From contig NZ_CP074570.1 in NCBI RefSeq assembly GCF_019900845.1, positions 1,240,001 through 1,304,000 of the forward strand: DNA of 64,000 nt, read 5' to 3'. Shown here piece by piece: positions 1 to 9,249 of this stretch. The number at the start of each line of letters is the position of its first letter. Positions within the stretch are counted from its first letter, which is position 1. A model generated the notes under the pieces. It was not told the origin of the DNA. It worked only from the letters and a program-made list of their open reading frames with translations, and searched no databases. The stretch comes from Paraneptunicella aestuarii (GTDB lineage Bacteria > Pseudomonadota > Gammaproteobacteria > Enterobacterales > Alteromonadaceae). A program made the position numbers and the translations under genes.

Positions 1-113
1 TTTGCAGGAGATGAAATCAAGGCTGGGGAATATAGCTTCAAGGCTTGGGGTAATTCGGCAAACCGCTGAACAATTTGAGTAAAACGGTTGTCCTGCAAAT
101 TGTGTTGAATCAT
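1..113 (-). CDS. Unknown protein, N-terminal part only (runs off window start)
   Basis: An open frame on the minus strand begins with ATG at 113 and stays open to the edge of the window, giving 37 residues that start MIQHNLQDNRFTQIVQ. I do not recognise the family from this fragment. It is followed at distance by a YbaN-type gene on the same strand, with about 190 bases of non-coding sequence between them. The start is the first ATG after in-frame stops, but there is no clear ribosome-binding site, so the call depends on the part of the gene outside this window. Confidence 0.4.
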   Translation of the reverse strand, partial: MIQHNLQDNRFTQIVQRFAELPQALKLYSPALISSPA

Positions 114-307
114 AGCGTTAACCAACTTCCTGATTGCGAAAAGTAGGGACGAGGGCAGTCAATGCCCCCTGATTGCCTAGCTTTTTATCGCACGGAAGTT
201 GCGCTGACAATGAAACGCATACGTATTCATAATAATTAGTCAAAAGGAAAGAATGGAAAACCCTTGCCAATTAAGGTGTGTATGCATTTAACCGAATGAA
301 TTCCTTA

Positions 308-679
308 TTATTCTTGCATACATTCAGAACAGGTTTTTAATCGCGCTACAGAAACCAATCCAATCAGCAGCAATAAAGCGGTTCCGAATTGCGGCCAACC
401 TGCTGGAACGGCAAAGGCCAGAGAGCTACCGCCAAATAACACAATCATGGAGATAGCGGTTATTTTGGTTTTGGGAGAGACACAGCGATTTTGTTCCCAA
501 CGCTTTAGCATGGAACCAAAGAGCTGCGTGTTGTGTAACCATTGATGCAAACGTGGTGAAGACTTGGCAAAACAACCCGCAGCTAATAGTACAAATGGTG
601 TAGTAGGCAGTACCGGCAGGAAAATGCCAAGAAATCCAATGGAGAGTAGCAAGAACCCCATAGCACTAAGTAAATACAT
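308..679 (-). CDS. ybaN: YbaN family (DUF454) inner-membrane protein
   Basis: This 123-residue protein has the usual YbaN layout: a first hydrophobic helix (residues 3-25), the loop motif LPVLPTTPF around residues 22-30 that typifies DUF454, a charged middle segment with WLHN, and a pair of C-terminal hydrophobic helices (about 72-110). It should sit in the inner membrane; the molecular function of the family is unknown. A Shine-Dalgarno-like AAGGAA precedes the ATG. It stands alone on the minus strand, divergent from acnB across a 500-base gap. The C-terminus carries two cysteines (CSEC) not needed for the family call. Confidence 0.85.
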   Translation of the reverse strand: MYLLSAMGFLLLSIGFLGIFLPVLPTTPFVLLAAGCFAKSSPRLHQWLHNTQLFGSMLKRWEQNRCVSPKTKITAISMIVLFGGSSLAFAVPAGWPQFGTALLLLIGLVSVARLKTCSECMQE

Positions 680-1192
680 ATAATTTCCTTCTTATAAGCA
701 ACTTCATTCACTCTTTTACCCTAAATGACAATCACTTCTGATGATGGGTAAATCGGTTACACGGACAATTTTCAGCAATGTGCTAACTTAATTGTAGCGT
801 AAGTTAAGGAAAGGTGAATCTTCAGGCTGGAATTGATTTTACCCTTGACTCACTGAAGTTTGAAAACCTGCGTTATAAGCAAGTGTAAAAATACAGATAC
901 AGTGTTTATTGATGGCTTGCGCAGCGGTCACGATATTGAAATTTGCAGCGAATAGCATCAAACATGTTGAGTTATGTTGATAAAATTTCAGTTATTGACG
1001 TTCTTTAGAGCGCGGTATAAAAAAATTGAATGGAATTTCCTATTCCTATAAACACTTTTTATGGTCGCTATAACGAAATGAAAGCCGATGCCAATTTTAA
1101 TTTGCCTGGGTTTTCCTTATACTTCGCACCCTAAAATTTCTAGATCCGCATAACAGATGGTTATGCACCGATTAACCAAGAGGAACATTGCA
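680..1192. other. Intergenic region upstream of acnB with one inverted repeat
   Basis: About 510 bases separate the divergent ybaN-type gene and acnB. I see no coding frame of note. A perfect 7-base inverted repeat, TAACTTA and TAAGTTA, occupies 784-806 with a 9-base spacer and could be an operator or simply chance. The last 170 bases are AT-rich and would hold the acnB promoter and leader, but I cannot assign a confident -35/-10 pair. Confidence 0.35.
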
Positions 1193-3805
1193 GTGTTAGA
1201 AGCTTATCGTAAACACGTAGAAGAGCGTGCTGCGGAGGGGATCCCGCCCAAGCCACTCAGCGCAGAACAGGTTGCTGATCTGGTTGAGTTGCTGAAAGCT
1301 CCACCAGCAGGCGAAGAAGATTTTCTGTTGGAATTATTGTCTGACCGTGTACCTCCGGGCGTAGACGAAGCCGCTTATGTAAAAGCTGGATTTTTGACTG
1401 CAATCACCAAAGGTGAAGCGACGTCTCCAGTTGTTTCTAAAGAAGCTGCGGTTCAGCTTCTGGGTAATATGCACGGTGGCTACAACATCGCCACTTTGAT
1501 CGAATTGCTTGATGATGCCGATTTGGCTGAATTGGCAGCAGAAGAGTTGAAACACACTCTGTTGATGTTCGATTCTTTCCATGATGTTGAAGATAAAATG
1601 AAAGCGGGCAACAGCTACGCGAAAGACGTTATCGAATCATGGGCAGACGGCGAGTGGTTCACTAGCCGTCCTGAAATCCCTGAAAAGATTACTGCCACTG
1701 TATTTAAAGTGACAGGCGAAACCAACACTGACGATTTGTCTCCTGCTCCTGATGCATGGTCTCGCCCTGACATCCCGCTACATGCTCGTGCAATGTACAA
1801 GATGACTCGTGACGGTTTGACGCCTGAAACTCATGGTGAAGTGGGTCCTCTAGCTCAAATCGAAGAAGTGAAAGCAAAAGGCCATCCTGTTGCATTCGTG
1901 GGTGACGTTGTAGGTACGGGTTCTTCTCGTAAATCAGCGACTAACTCTGTGTTGTGGTTCTTCGGCGACGATTTGCCGGGCGTTCCTAACAAGCGTGGTG
2001 GCGGTATCTGTATCGGCGGCAAAGTTGCACCTATCTTCTTCAACACAATGGAAGATGCGGGCGCTTTGGTATTTGAAGCCGATGTAGAGCAAATGAACAT
2101 GGGCGATGTGATTGAGATCTTCCCATTGGAAGGCAAAATCACTAACGCTGACACTGGCGCTGTATTGGCTGAATACAGCTATAAGTCTGACGTTATTCTT
2201 GACGAAGTGCGTGCTGGTGGCCGTATTAACCTGATCATCGGTCGTGGTTTGACTGACAAAGCGCGTACCGCTTTGGGTCTTGGAACTTCTGATTTGTTCC
2301 GTAAGCCAGTACAACCAGAAGATTCTGGCAAAGGTTTCACCCTTGCTCAGAAAATGGTGGGTAAAGCCTGTGGCGTTGAAGGTATCCGCCCTGGTACTTA
2401 TTGCGAACCCAAGATGACCACTGTGGGTTCTCAGGATACCACTGGCCCAATGACTCGTGACGAGTTGAAAGATTTGGCGTGTTTGGGCTTCTCTGCGGAT
2501 TTGACCATGCAGTCATTCTGCCATACAGCCGCTTATCCCAAGCCGGTTGATATTGAGACTCAACACACCTTACCTGATTTTATTATGACTCGTGGTGGAG
2601 TGTCGTTGCGTCCTGGTGACGGTATCATTCATAGCTGGTTGAATCGTATGTTGTTGCCAGATACTGTTGGTACAGGTGGTGACTCTCATACACGTTTCCC
2701 ATTGGGTATTTCATTCCCTGCGGGTTCTGGCTTGGTTGCTTTTGCCGCTGCGACTGGCGTTATGCCATTGGATATGCCTGAATCCATTTTGGTGCGCTTT
2801 AAAGGTGAAATGCAGCCTGGTATCACTTTGCGTGATTTGGTACATGCGATTCCTTTGTATGCTATCAAGAAAGGTTTGTTGACGGTTGAGAAGAAAGGCA
2901 AGAAGAATGCTTTCTCTGGTCGTATCCTTGAAATTGAAGGTTTGGAAAACCTGACTGTTGAGCAAGCATTTGAATTGTCTGACGCATCTGCGGAGCGTTC
3001 TGCTGCTGGCTGTACTATCAAGCTGTCAGAAGAATCTATCTCTGAATATTTGCGTTCTAACATCACCATGTTGCGCTGGATGATCAACGAAGGTTATGGC
3101 GACCCACGTACTCTTGAGCGTCGCGCCAAGAAGATGGAAGCATGGTTGGCGAATCCTGAGTTGATGCAAGCTGATGCTGATGCAGAATACGAAGAAGTGA
3201 TCGAAATCGACCTTAACGAGATTAAAGAGCCAATCGTATGTTGCCCTAATGACCCTGATGATGCGAAAACATTGTCTGACGTTGCTGGTGACAAGGTTGA
3301 TGAAGTATTCATCGGTTCTTGTATGACTAACATCGGTCACTTCCGTGCTGCGGGTAAGTTGTTGGAAGCAAACAATAAGCCGTTAAACACTCGTTTGTGG
3401 ATGTCTCCTCCAACCAAAATGGATCAGGCACAGTTGATGGAAGAAGGTTACTTTAACATTTACGGTCGTGCGGGTGTTCGTACTGAAATGCCTGGATGTT
3501 CATTGTGTATGGGTAACCAGGCTCGTGTTGCTGCGGGTTCAACGGTACTTTCTACTTCTACTCGTAACTTCCCTAACCGTTTGGGCGATGGTGCCAATGT
3601 GTACCTGACTTCTGCGGAACTGGCATCAGTAGGTGCGATTTTGGGTAAATTGCCAACGGCTGCCGAGTACATGGAATATGCCAACAAGATCGATTCCATG
3701 AGCGGTGAAGTATTCAAGTACCTGAACTTCGACCAAATGCCTGACTTCAAGAAGGCGGAAGAAGCAGCGAAAGCTAACATTATTCCTACTTTGAACGTAG
3801 AGTAA
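1193..3805 (+). CDS. acnB: Aconitate hydratase B
   Basis: AcnB interconverts citrate and isocitrate through cis-aconitate in the TCA and glyoxylate cycles, and as apoprotein can bind mRNA. From the GTG start at 1193 the protein has 870 residues. The 4Fe-4S ligands fall at Cys710 (GSCMTN), Cys769 and Cys772 (PGCSLCMG), the same numbers as in the Escherichia coli enzyme, which supports this start over the upstream ATG at 1157. AAGAGGA at 1178-1184 gives good spacing to the GTG. Order: N-terminal HEAT-like domain (to about 160), swivel domain ([29 protein letters not shown]), then the catalytic Fe-S domains. It is monocistronic, ended by a strong terminator. Confidence 0.98.
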   Translation: MLEAYRKHVEERAAEGIPPKPLSAEQVADLVELLKAPPAGEEDFLLELLSDRVPPGVDEAAYVKAGFLTAITKGEATSPVVSKEAAVQLLGNMHGGYNIATLIELLDDADLAELAAEELKHTLLMFDSFHDVEDKMKAGNSYAKDVIESWADGEWFTSRPEIPEKITATVFKVTGETNTDDLSPAPDAWSRPDIPLHARAMYKMTRDGLTPETHGEVGPLAQIEEVKAKGHPVAFVGDVVGTGSSRKSATNSVLWFFGDDLPGVPNKRGGGICIGGKVAPIFFNTMEDAGALVFEADVEQMNMGDVIEIFPLEGKITNADTGAVLAEYSYKSDVILDEVRAGGRINLIIGRGLTDKARTALGLGTSDLFRKPVQPEDSGKGFTLAQKMVGKACGVEGIRPGTYCEPKMTTVGSQDTTGPMTRDELKDLACLGFSADLTMQSFCHTAAYPKPVDIETQHTLPDFIMTRGGVSLRPGDGIIHSWLNRMLLPDTVGTGGDSHTRFPLGISFPAGSGLVAFAAATGVMPLDMPESILVRFKGEMQPGITLRDLVHAIPLYAIKKGLLTVEKKGKKNAFSGRILEIEGLENLTVEQAFELSDASAERSAAGCTIKLSEESISEYLRSNITMLRWMINEGYGDPRTLERRAKKMEAWLANPELMQADADAEYEEVIEIDLNEIKEPIVCCPNDPDDAKTLSDVAGDKVDEVFIGSCMTNIGHFRAAGKLLEANNKPLNTRLWMSPPTKMDQAQLMEEGYFNIYGRAGVRTEMPGCSLCMGNQARVAAGSTVLSTSTRNFPNRLGDGANVYLTSAELASVGAILGKLPTAAEYMEYANKIDSMSGEVFKYLNFDQMPDFKKAEEAAKANIIPTLNVE

Positions 3806-3850
3806 TATTTGCTTAATCAGTTGGCTTTGGGCTGGCTGAGCGATTTAAGA

Positions 3851-3886
3851 AGGGCGTCTTTCTTTATAGAACAGACGCCCTTTTTC
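3851..3886 (+). terminator. Rho-independent terminator of acnB
   Basis: A 9-base perfect stem, AGGGCGTCT (3851-3859) with AGACGCCCT (3873-3881), is followed by a T run. It starts 45 bases after the acnB stop. Confidence 0.9.
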
Positions 3887-4007
3887 TATTTGTTGGTTGG
3901 GCTTTTGGGCTGCTTATTTGGGGGGCTTGTTTAGGCGAAATTCATCAGAAAATTATTTTATGGAGAAGAGGAAAATATTTTGAGTGGCCTATGCATAATT
4001 CTATGTG

Positions 4008-4175
4008 TATAATTAGCGTCGCTAGAAAGAAAGTCTTGATTTACACGTAATATTTCACCGTTGTACTACTGTTGTTTTTGTAATACCTCGTCCTGAAGTT
4101 TAAGTTTGAGCCTACATTTCCGAGCAAGTCCCGCCTTTATAGGCACATATTTAATGATACATTCAGGAGACATTT
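4008..4175 (+). promoter_or_regulatory. Likely -10 box and long 5' leader of the cold-shock gene
   Basis: A consensus TATAAT lies at 4008-4013, and about 155 bases follow before the cold-shock ATG. Long, structured leaders are typical of cspA-type mRNAs, where they act as temperature-sensitive elements. AGGAGA just before the ATG is a good ribosome-binding site. I see no well-spaced -35, so the promoter call is tentative; the long untranslated leader is an inference from that box. Confidence 0.4.
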
Positions 4176-4385
4176 ATGTCTGAAAGAGTTCAAGGAACCG
4201 TTAAGTGGTTCGACGAAACTAAAGGTTTTGGTTTTATTGCACAACAGTCTGGTCCAGACGTATTTGCACATTTCCGTGCAATTTCAAGCGACGGCTTCAA
4301 GACTTTAGCTGAAGGCCAAAAAGTTGAGTTTTCTATTACTCAAGGCCAAAAAGGCCCTCAAGCTGACAACATCGTAGTTCTATAA
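4176..4385 (+). CDS. Cold-shock protein, CspA family
   Basis: A 69-residue single cold-shock domain (OB fold) that binds single-stranded RNA and DNA. Both RNA-binding motifs are visible: RNP1 as KGFGFI (about residues 16-21) and RNP2 as VFAHF (about 29-33). In RNP2 the usual VFVHF has Ala in place of the second Val, a mild variant. The length is normal for the family. The gene is alone between its own leader and a strong terminator. Which of the several csp paralogues it is cannot be told from sequence alone, so no symbol is given. Confidence 0.95.
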   Translation: MSERVQGTVKWFDETKGFGFIAQQSGPDVFAHFRAISSDGFKTLAEGQKVEFSITQGQKGPQADNIVVL

Positions 4386-4409
4386 TATAACTCGATGCTC
4401 ACATCTTCG

Positions 4410-4443
4410 ATAAGGCAGGCTTTTTAGCCTGCCTTATTTTTTT
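4410..4443 (+). terminator. Rho-independent terminator of the csp gene
   Basis: A 12-base perfect stem, ATAAGGCAGGCT (4410-4421) with AGCCTGCCTTAT (4426-4437), has a 4-base loop and a run of T residues to 4443. Confidence 0.95.
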
Positions 4444-4679
4444 CTGAAACCTGACTTTCAGGTATTGAATGTGAAATCCTTCCCCGTCTGATAAGACACG
4501 ACACTAATCATAATTAACAAAAGTAAAAAATAAACTTCTATACTTACTGTTATTCCTGAGCTGCAATCTTGCCGAATGATGATTTTTTCAATGGCGTTAT
4601 ACAAAAGTTCTATTGATAAGTAGCATGTGAGATGAAAAGCTAATCTTAAACGTTTCTTGAAATAAGTGTTTGATTAATC

Positions 4680-6260
4680 ATGAAGAAAAACTTACCTATT
4701 ACTAATGTTGAACGCAAATTTTCAGAACGCGCGAACATTCTTTCTACGACTAATTTAAAAGGCCATATCACTTATATTAATAAGGATTTTATTGATGTGA
4801 GTGGTTTCACTGAGCAAGAGCTGCTCGGGCAGAATCACCATATAGTACGCCACCCTGAAATGCCTCCACCTGTGTTTAAAATGTTCTGGGAAACATTACG
4901 TAGTGATAATTCCTGGATGGGTATCGTTAAAAACAGGTGTAAAAATGGCGATCATTATTGGGTTGACGCTTATGCAACACCAATTAAAACGAAGGGTAAA
5001 GTTGAAGAATACCAATCGGTTAGACGTAAAGCGAAAGCTGAGTATGTAGAACGTGCAGAGAAGGTCTACAAGTCAATCAACGAAGGCAAACCGATACGTC
5101 AAATCAAAGATTCTGTGTCAGTGAAGACCTTGTTGTTACTTTCGGTGATATTACCTTATTTACTGCCTCTAATTGCGTTCTTTGTTTGGGATAGTGCCTC
5201 GACGATTATTGGTGCAGTCATTGTTGCTGCTGTGTCATCTCTGTTTGCCATTAACTATGCGTATCAGCCTTTTGAAAAAGCGATTAGTAAGGCGAAAGAA
5301 ATTACTAATGATACTGTTGCCCGCTATGTCTACACCGGAAGAGCTGATGATGGCGGTTCTATTTTATTAGCGTTGAAACGGTTGGAATCGGAAAATGCGG
5401 CGCTTATTGGACGTATTAATGATATGTCAGTGAAACTGTCTGAAAGTGCTAACAATCTTAGTAAAGCCGTTTCTGAATCAGAATCCGGCATTAATATGCA
5501 GTTTAAACAGACTGAAAAAATGTCGCTGGCTGTTGAGGGGATAAATCAAAGTATCTCCAATGTAGCCAACAGCACCCAGGCAACATCTGTGGCAGCAGAA
5601 GAGGCCTTGGCGAGAGCTTCTTCAGGTAGGGAAGTTGTTGACGCTAATGCCGTGTCAGTGAGTGAATTGCGTGGGCAAATTAACCGTGCAGCACAGGTTG
5701 TCAGTGGGGTTTCAAGAAGTAGTGAAGATATTGCTAAAATACTCGATGTTATTATCGGAATCGCGGATCAAACCAATCTTCTTGCTTTAAATGCGGCTAT
5801 AGAGGCGGCTAGAGCCGGAGAACTCGGACGTGGTTTTGCTGTTGTTGCTGATGAAGTTCGATCACTTGCCAGCCGTACACAGGAGTCAACGGGCGAAATT
5901 CGACAGGTTATTGAAAAGTTACAGATTGGCGTGGCAGAAGCTGTCAATGTTATGGATAAGGGAGAAACCATGGCACAAGAGAGCGTTGAGAAAAGCCAGC
6001 AAACGGCCTCTAATCTGGCTGACATTCTGCATTCGATCACAGATATTTCCCATCTGAGTGAGCAGATATCGTCAGAGGTACGTGAGCAATCAACCGTGGC
6101 TGGTAACATGAGTCGTTGTGTTGAAGACATCAAGACGCAATCTGAGGTAAACATGCGTGCCGCAAACTTGAGTCGAAAGGTCAGTGAAAACACTGTGACC
6201 ATTACAGAAAGACTGGATCAGCTAACTTCTCAATTCTGGGATAATCAACAATTGCATTAG
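4680..6260 (+). CDS. PAS-domain methyl-accepting chemotaxis protein (Aer-like)
   Basis: This 526-residue protein resembles Aer-type energy or redox taxis receptors. An N-terminal PAS domain (about 20-125; [17 protein letters not shown] is the typical Aer-type stretch) is followed by two hydrophobic helices (about 148-170 and 175-195) forming a membrane hairpin with no periplasmic sensor. The C-terminal signalling domain carries the conserved hairpin tip ([16 protein letters not shown], then [15 protein letters not shown], about 365-400). It should relay signals to CheA/CheW in chemoreceptor arrays. No che genes lie nearby, so it is an orphan receptor. Whether the PAS domain binds FAD is not shown by the sequence. 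Confidence 0.93.
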   Translation: MKKNLPITNVERKFSERANILSTTNLKGHITYINKDFIDVSGFTEQELLGQNHHIVRHPEMPPPVFKMFWETLRSDNSWMGIVKNRCKNGDHYWVDAYATPIKTKGKVEEYQSVRRKAKAEYVERAEKVYKSINEGKPIRQIKDSVSVKTLLLLSVILPYLLPLIAFFVWDSASTIIGAVIVAAVSSLFAINYAYQPFEKAISKAKEITNDTVARYVYTGRADDGGSILLALKRLESENAALIGRINDMSVKLSESANNLSKAVSESESGINMQFKQTEKMSLAVEGINQSISNVANSTQATSVAAEEALARASSGREVVDANAVSVSELRGQINRAAQVVSGVSRSSEDIAKILDVIIGIADQTNLLALNAAIEAARAGELGRGFAVVADEVRSLASRTQESTGEIRQVIEKLQIGVAEAVNVMDKGETMAQESVEKSQQTASNLADILHSITDISHLSEQISSEVREQSTVAGNMSRCVEDIKTQSEVNMRAANLSRKVSENTVTITERLDQLTSQFWDNQQLH

Positions 6261-6284
6261 AGCTCTTAACCTCAACTGGTTATT

Positions 6285-6304
6285 TAACCCCATAGATGGG
6301 GTTA
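6285..6304 (+). terminator. Possible terminator hairpin between chemoreceptor gene and rsgA
   Basis: A 9-base perfect stem, TAACCCCAT with ATGGGGTTA, closes on a 2-base centre. The T run is poor (ATTTAG). It sits between two convergent genes and may serve both. Confidence 0.5.
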
Positions 6305-6382
6305 TTTAGAGTTTCCGTTATTTGAGAAACAGGACGTTGTTTGTATTTGATTTAACGAACAACGCCTGCCCCCGAATGGATC

Positions 6383-7417
6383 TTATTTGTCGTTATTTTT
6401 GAATTTCATAACGGTTTTGCATAGTTTTCCAAATTGTCTTTCTTTCTCTCTTTTTTCTGCAATGGAAGCGCTGTTGTATGCCTCTTCCCTTAGCAATTTT
6501 TGATAGTTTTCCAACCTTCTTCTATCCAGTTCACCAGCTTCAACGGCACGTAGAACTGCACAGCCCGGTTCATTGCTGTGTCGGCAATCGTTAAATTTGC
6601 ACTGCTGTGCCAAGGATTCAATATCGGTAAAGGTGTGCTTTATCCCTTCCTCGCAATTTACGATTTGTAGTTCGCGCATTCCAGGGGTATCGATAAGCAC
6701 TCCGCCATCTTCCAAAGGGATTATATGGCGCTGAGTGGTTGTATGACGGCCTTTGCTGTCAGATTCTCGAATGTTGCCTGTAGCTTGTTCACTCTTGTCA
6801 GACAAGCTATTTACCAAGGTGGATTTACCTACGCCTGATGAACCGAGAAAACAAAGTGTATTGCCTTTGCCACAAAAACTTTTCAGTGGCCTTAGCGAAC
6901 CTGCGTCGAGAGCGTTAACAGCAAACACTGCAAGCTGAGCATCAAGCTGTTGTACTTGCTCTACTTGCGTTTCCCAATCTGCGCATAAGTCCTGTTTGGT
7001 GAGCACGACAACAGGAGTAATGTCTGTTTCCTTGCATAGCGCCAGATAACGCTCAATACGATTCAAACTAAAGTCATCATTTAATGAACACACAATAAAT
7101 GCGGTATCCACGTTCGAGACCATAAGTTGCGTTTCTAACTGGCTTCCAGCGGACTTTCTGGCGATTTGTGAGAATCGTTCCAGACAGCGACTAATATGCT
7201 GTTTTTCATCTATCAGGATCCAGTCTCCAGTGGCAAGCCTGGGAGAGGAAGCAAGTAATGGCAGAGTGAAATAGCCCGTTTCGTTCAGGCATTCAATATG
7301 CCCTTGATGCACCGAAGACACTCTGGCGATTTGGCAGGACTCAAATTCCTGTAAAGACAGTTGTTGTTGGAAAAAGGGTTTCCAGCCGTAACGAGATAAT
7401 AATGATGGATTAAACAT
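6383..7417 (-). CDS. rsgA: RsgA-type small-subunit-dependent GTPase
   Basis: A 344-residue circularly permuted GTPase of the RsgA/YjeQ family, which acts in late maturation of the 30S ribosomal subunit. The G4 motif TKQD (about 139-142) precedes the P-loop GSSGVGKSTL (about 192-201) and the G3 motif DTPG (about 244-247), the hallmark order. The C-terminal zinc finger is intact (C...CRHSNEPGC, about 273-286). An N-terminal OB-fold region is present but short of the usual basic tail. Gammaproteobacteria often carry two RsgA-like genes, and this copy is not beside psd or orn, so it may be the paralogue rather than the housekeeping copy. A short ORF and hairpins lie upstream on the same strand. 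Confidence 0.9.
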   Translation of the reverse strand: MFNPSLLSRYGWKPFFQQQLSLQEFESCQIARVSSVHQGHIECLNETGYFTLPLLASSPRLATGDWILIDEKQHISRCLERFSQIARKSAGSQLETQLMVSNVDTAFIVCSLNDDFSLNRIERYLALCKETDITPVVVLTKQDLCADWETQVEQVQQLDAQLAVFAVNALDAGSLRPLKSFCGKGNTLCFLGSSGVGKSTLVNSLSDKSEQATGNIRESDSKGRHTTTQRHIIPLEDGGVLIDTPGMRELQIVNCEEGIKHTFTDIESLAQQCKFNDCRHSNEPGCAVLRAVEAGELDRRRLENYQKLLREEAYNSASIAEKREKERQFGKLCKTVMKFKNNDK

Positions 7418-7520
7418 GATAAGCCCTGACGTTATTACGTCATATGTAAGTCTTACAACATACGGGGCTGTGTGCTTTTATGTTTTTAATAACGTTGTTT
7501 CAGTAAAAACAGGCACAATT

Positions 7521-7562
7521 AGCCCCGGCTAAAAGCCGGGCTGAAAAGCGAAGGTTTCGCTT
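7521..7562 (-). promoter_or_regulatory. Two hairpins between a 12-codon ORF and rsgA
   Basis: Reading the minus strand towards rsgA, a small stem (AAGCGAA with TTCGCTT, within 7546-7562) is followed by a GC-rich stem (AGCCCGGCT with AGCCGGGGCT, 7521-7542). A weak T-rich stretch follows. The position, between a short ORF with a strong ribosome-binding site and rsgA, is the layout of a leader/attenuator, but the lack of an immediate T run weakens the terminator reading. Confidence 0.4.
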
Positions 7563-7563
7563 A

Positions 7564-7602
7564 TTAACGTGTTGTCGCCCGGAAGAAGTTGCTTGCAATC
7601 AT
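7564..7602 (-). CDS. Possible 12-residue leader peptide upstream of rsgA
   Basis: On the minus strand an ATG at 7602 opens a 12-codon frame, MIASNFFRATTR, ending TAA. It is preceded by GGAGG at an ideal 6-base spacing, the strongest ribosome-binding site in this neighbourhood. Hairpins follow directly and rsgA begins about 150 bases further on. I do not recognise the peptide. It could be a regulatory uORF that couples translation to the downstream hairpins, or the start of a decayed gene. Confidence 0.4.
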   Translation of the reverse strand: MIASNFFRATTR

Positions 7603-7704
7603 GTCTATCCTCCGTCAATAAGTAATGTTTAACAGCCAGAAGTGTAAACCCAAATATGGCTATGAGAAAGTCTTTTAAATCAGGTTATAAAACCCATTCA
7701 ATGA

Positions 7705-8022
7705 TTGGATATAGCTGAAATATCGACAGTCTCTAATAATCCCATTACTCTTACAGATGTTTATATTTGGATGGAGAAGGCGATGACGGGCTCATCTCAA
7801 CCAACCTCAGTCAATGGTGCGGTTATTGACGCTGTTACTAGCGCTAACGTTAAGGTACTTGGTGACTCGCCAGCTATAGCTATTGGAAGTTTGTATCAGC
7901 AAATAGGGAATGCCGTGGCGATGGCGGCAGCGAATACTGTTTATGCTCAGCAACAAGCTAATACATCCTATCAAGCTGCTACCACATTGGGTGTCACCAA
8001 GTTGTTTTCGCAGAATAAATAA
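7705..8022 (+). CDS. RebB-like protein (R-body / killing-trait family)
   Basis: The last 70 residues match the RebB family: VNGAVIDAVTSANVKVLGDSP, then an alanine-rich helix and the closing AATTLGVTKLF. RebB-type proteins polymerise into R bodies, the coiled protein ribbons of Caedibacter and relatives, and homologues are widespread in marine proteobacteria, often with no known role. The frame begins with TTG directly after an in-frame TGA, and no good ribosome-binding site is visible; ATG at 7771 is a possible shorter start. No rebA, rebC or rebD partner is in the window. panE begins 17 bases downstream. The family call is from motif memory. Confidence 0.7.
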   Translation: MDIAEISTVSNNPITLTDVYIWMEKAMTGSSQPTSVNGAVIDAVTSANVKVLGDSPAIAIGSLYQQIGNAVAMAAANTVYAQQQANTSYQAATTLGVTKLFSQNK

Positions 8023-8039
8023 ATGTCGGATATTTTACG

Positions 8040-9050
8040 TTGAAAGTTGTTATTTATGGCGCCGGTTCAATCGGTTGTTACATTGGGGCAGTGTTATTTA
8101 AACAAGGTGTTGATGTGCAGTTGTTGGGGCGTCAACGATTGAGCGATGCGGTTAACCAACAGGGCGGGGTTCACATATCGGATTATGAAGGGCGAGATGA
8201 ATTTATTTCTTCTGTACCTTATCAAACCAATAGCGCCATTCTTCAGTCGGCGGATATTGTGTTAGTGACACTAAAATGCACAGCAATGAAAGAGGCTGCT
8301 GAGGTCTTGGCTGAACATTGCAAGCCAGGATGTATTGTGGTGTGTTTGCAAAACGGCGTTGGTTCAGAACAAGTGGTTATGGAGCAAGCTACTCAGTGCC
8401 GAGTGTATTGTGGCATTGTGCCTTTTAATGTTGTACAGGGCGAACATGCCTGTTTTCATCGTGCGACAGAAGGAGCGTTGCATTTTCCTGATATTCCCGA
8501 GATGAATCCGATTCAGCAGGCTTATTTGTCGTATGGTTTACCTTGTGAGCTGGAACCGGATATGCCAGCCATTATCTGGGGTAAATTGTTGTTAAACCTT
8601 AATAATGCGATTAATGCATTGTCGGATTTACCCTTAAAAACCGAGTTATCACAACGTGGATATCGCTTGGTATTGGCAAGGTGTCAGGAAGAATTACTCG
8701 CGGTATGCAAAGCCCGAAATATTAAGCTGGCTCAACTTACGGCGGTGAAGCCTCATATCATCCCTAAAATTTTAAAACTCCCTGATTTTCTATTTCGCAT
8801 TATTGCGCAAAAAATGTTGGCGATTGACCCCAAAGCGCGTTCTTCCATGTGGGAAGATTTGCAGGCGGGACGCGAGACTGAAATTGATTTCTTAAATGGT
8901 GCCGTTGTAACAATGGCGGAATCTGTAGGTATGGATGCGCCAGTCAATCGAAAGATAACAAGCCTCTTAAAGCAAAGCTCATTATGCAGCTCATCACGTA
9001 ATTCTAGAACAAACTTCAGTGCTCGTGAGTTACAAAAAGCATTAGTTTGA
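8040..9050 (+). CDS. panE: 2-dehydropantoate 2-reductase
   Basis: PanE reduces ketopantoate to pantoate with NADPH in pantothenate synthesis. The 336-residue protein opens with the Rossmann motif VVIYGAGSIGCYIGAVL. It contains VTLKCTAM and VCLQNGVGSE (about 80-107), typical of the KPR N-domain. The C-terminal domain has IWGKLLLNLNNAINAL (about 180-195), with the catalytic Lys in WGKL, and SSMWEDLQAGRETEIDFLNG (about 265-285). The start is TTG. It is about 30 residues longer than Escherichia coli PanE at the C-terminus. Members of the KPR family outside pan operons can have other 2-oxo-acid substrates, so the exact substrate is inferred. Confidence 0.85.
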   Translation: MKVVIYGAGSIGCYIGAVLFKQGVDVQLLGRQRLSDAVNQQGGVHISDYEGRDEFISSVPYQTNSAILQSADIVLVTLKCTAMKEAAEVLAEHCKPGCIVVCLQNGVGSEQVVMEQATQCRVYCGIVPFNVVQGEHACFHRATEGALHFPDIPEMNPIQQAYLSYGLPCELEPDMPAIIWGKLLLNLNNAINALSDLPLKTELSQRGYRLVLARCQEELLAVCKARNIKLAQLTAVKPHIIPKILKLPDFLFRIIAQKMLAIDPKARSSMWEDLQAGRETEIDFLNGAVVTMAESVGMDAPVNRKITSLLKQSSLCSSSRNSRTNFSARELQKALV

Positions 9051-9249
9051 TTTCAATCAAGCTCTCATTATTTATGCATATTATTTGATTTATCTGGCTT
9101 GCCAAAAGCTTAGTATGGGAGCTACCAATGTGGGGTTTACCAATATGCTTTGCGTTCAAGAGCATAGTGATGAAGTTAGACTATTGAATAATATGCAAAA
9201 AGCATTGTGAATCTTATAGTCTATATCAAGACAATTGGACAGATATCCT

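Noticed and set aside
1334..3780. Several long minus-strand open frames inside acnB
   Set aside because: They lie antisense to a clearly conserved coding sequence, show no family motifs and have no ribosome-binding sites.
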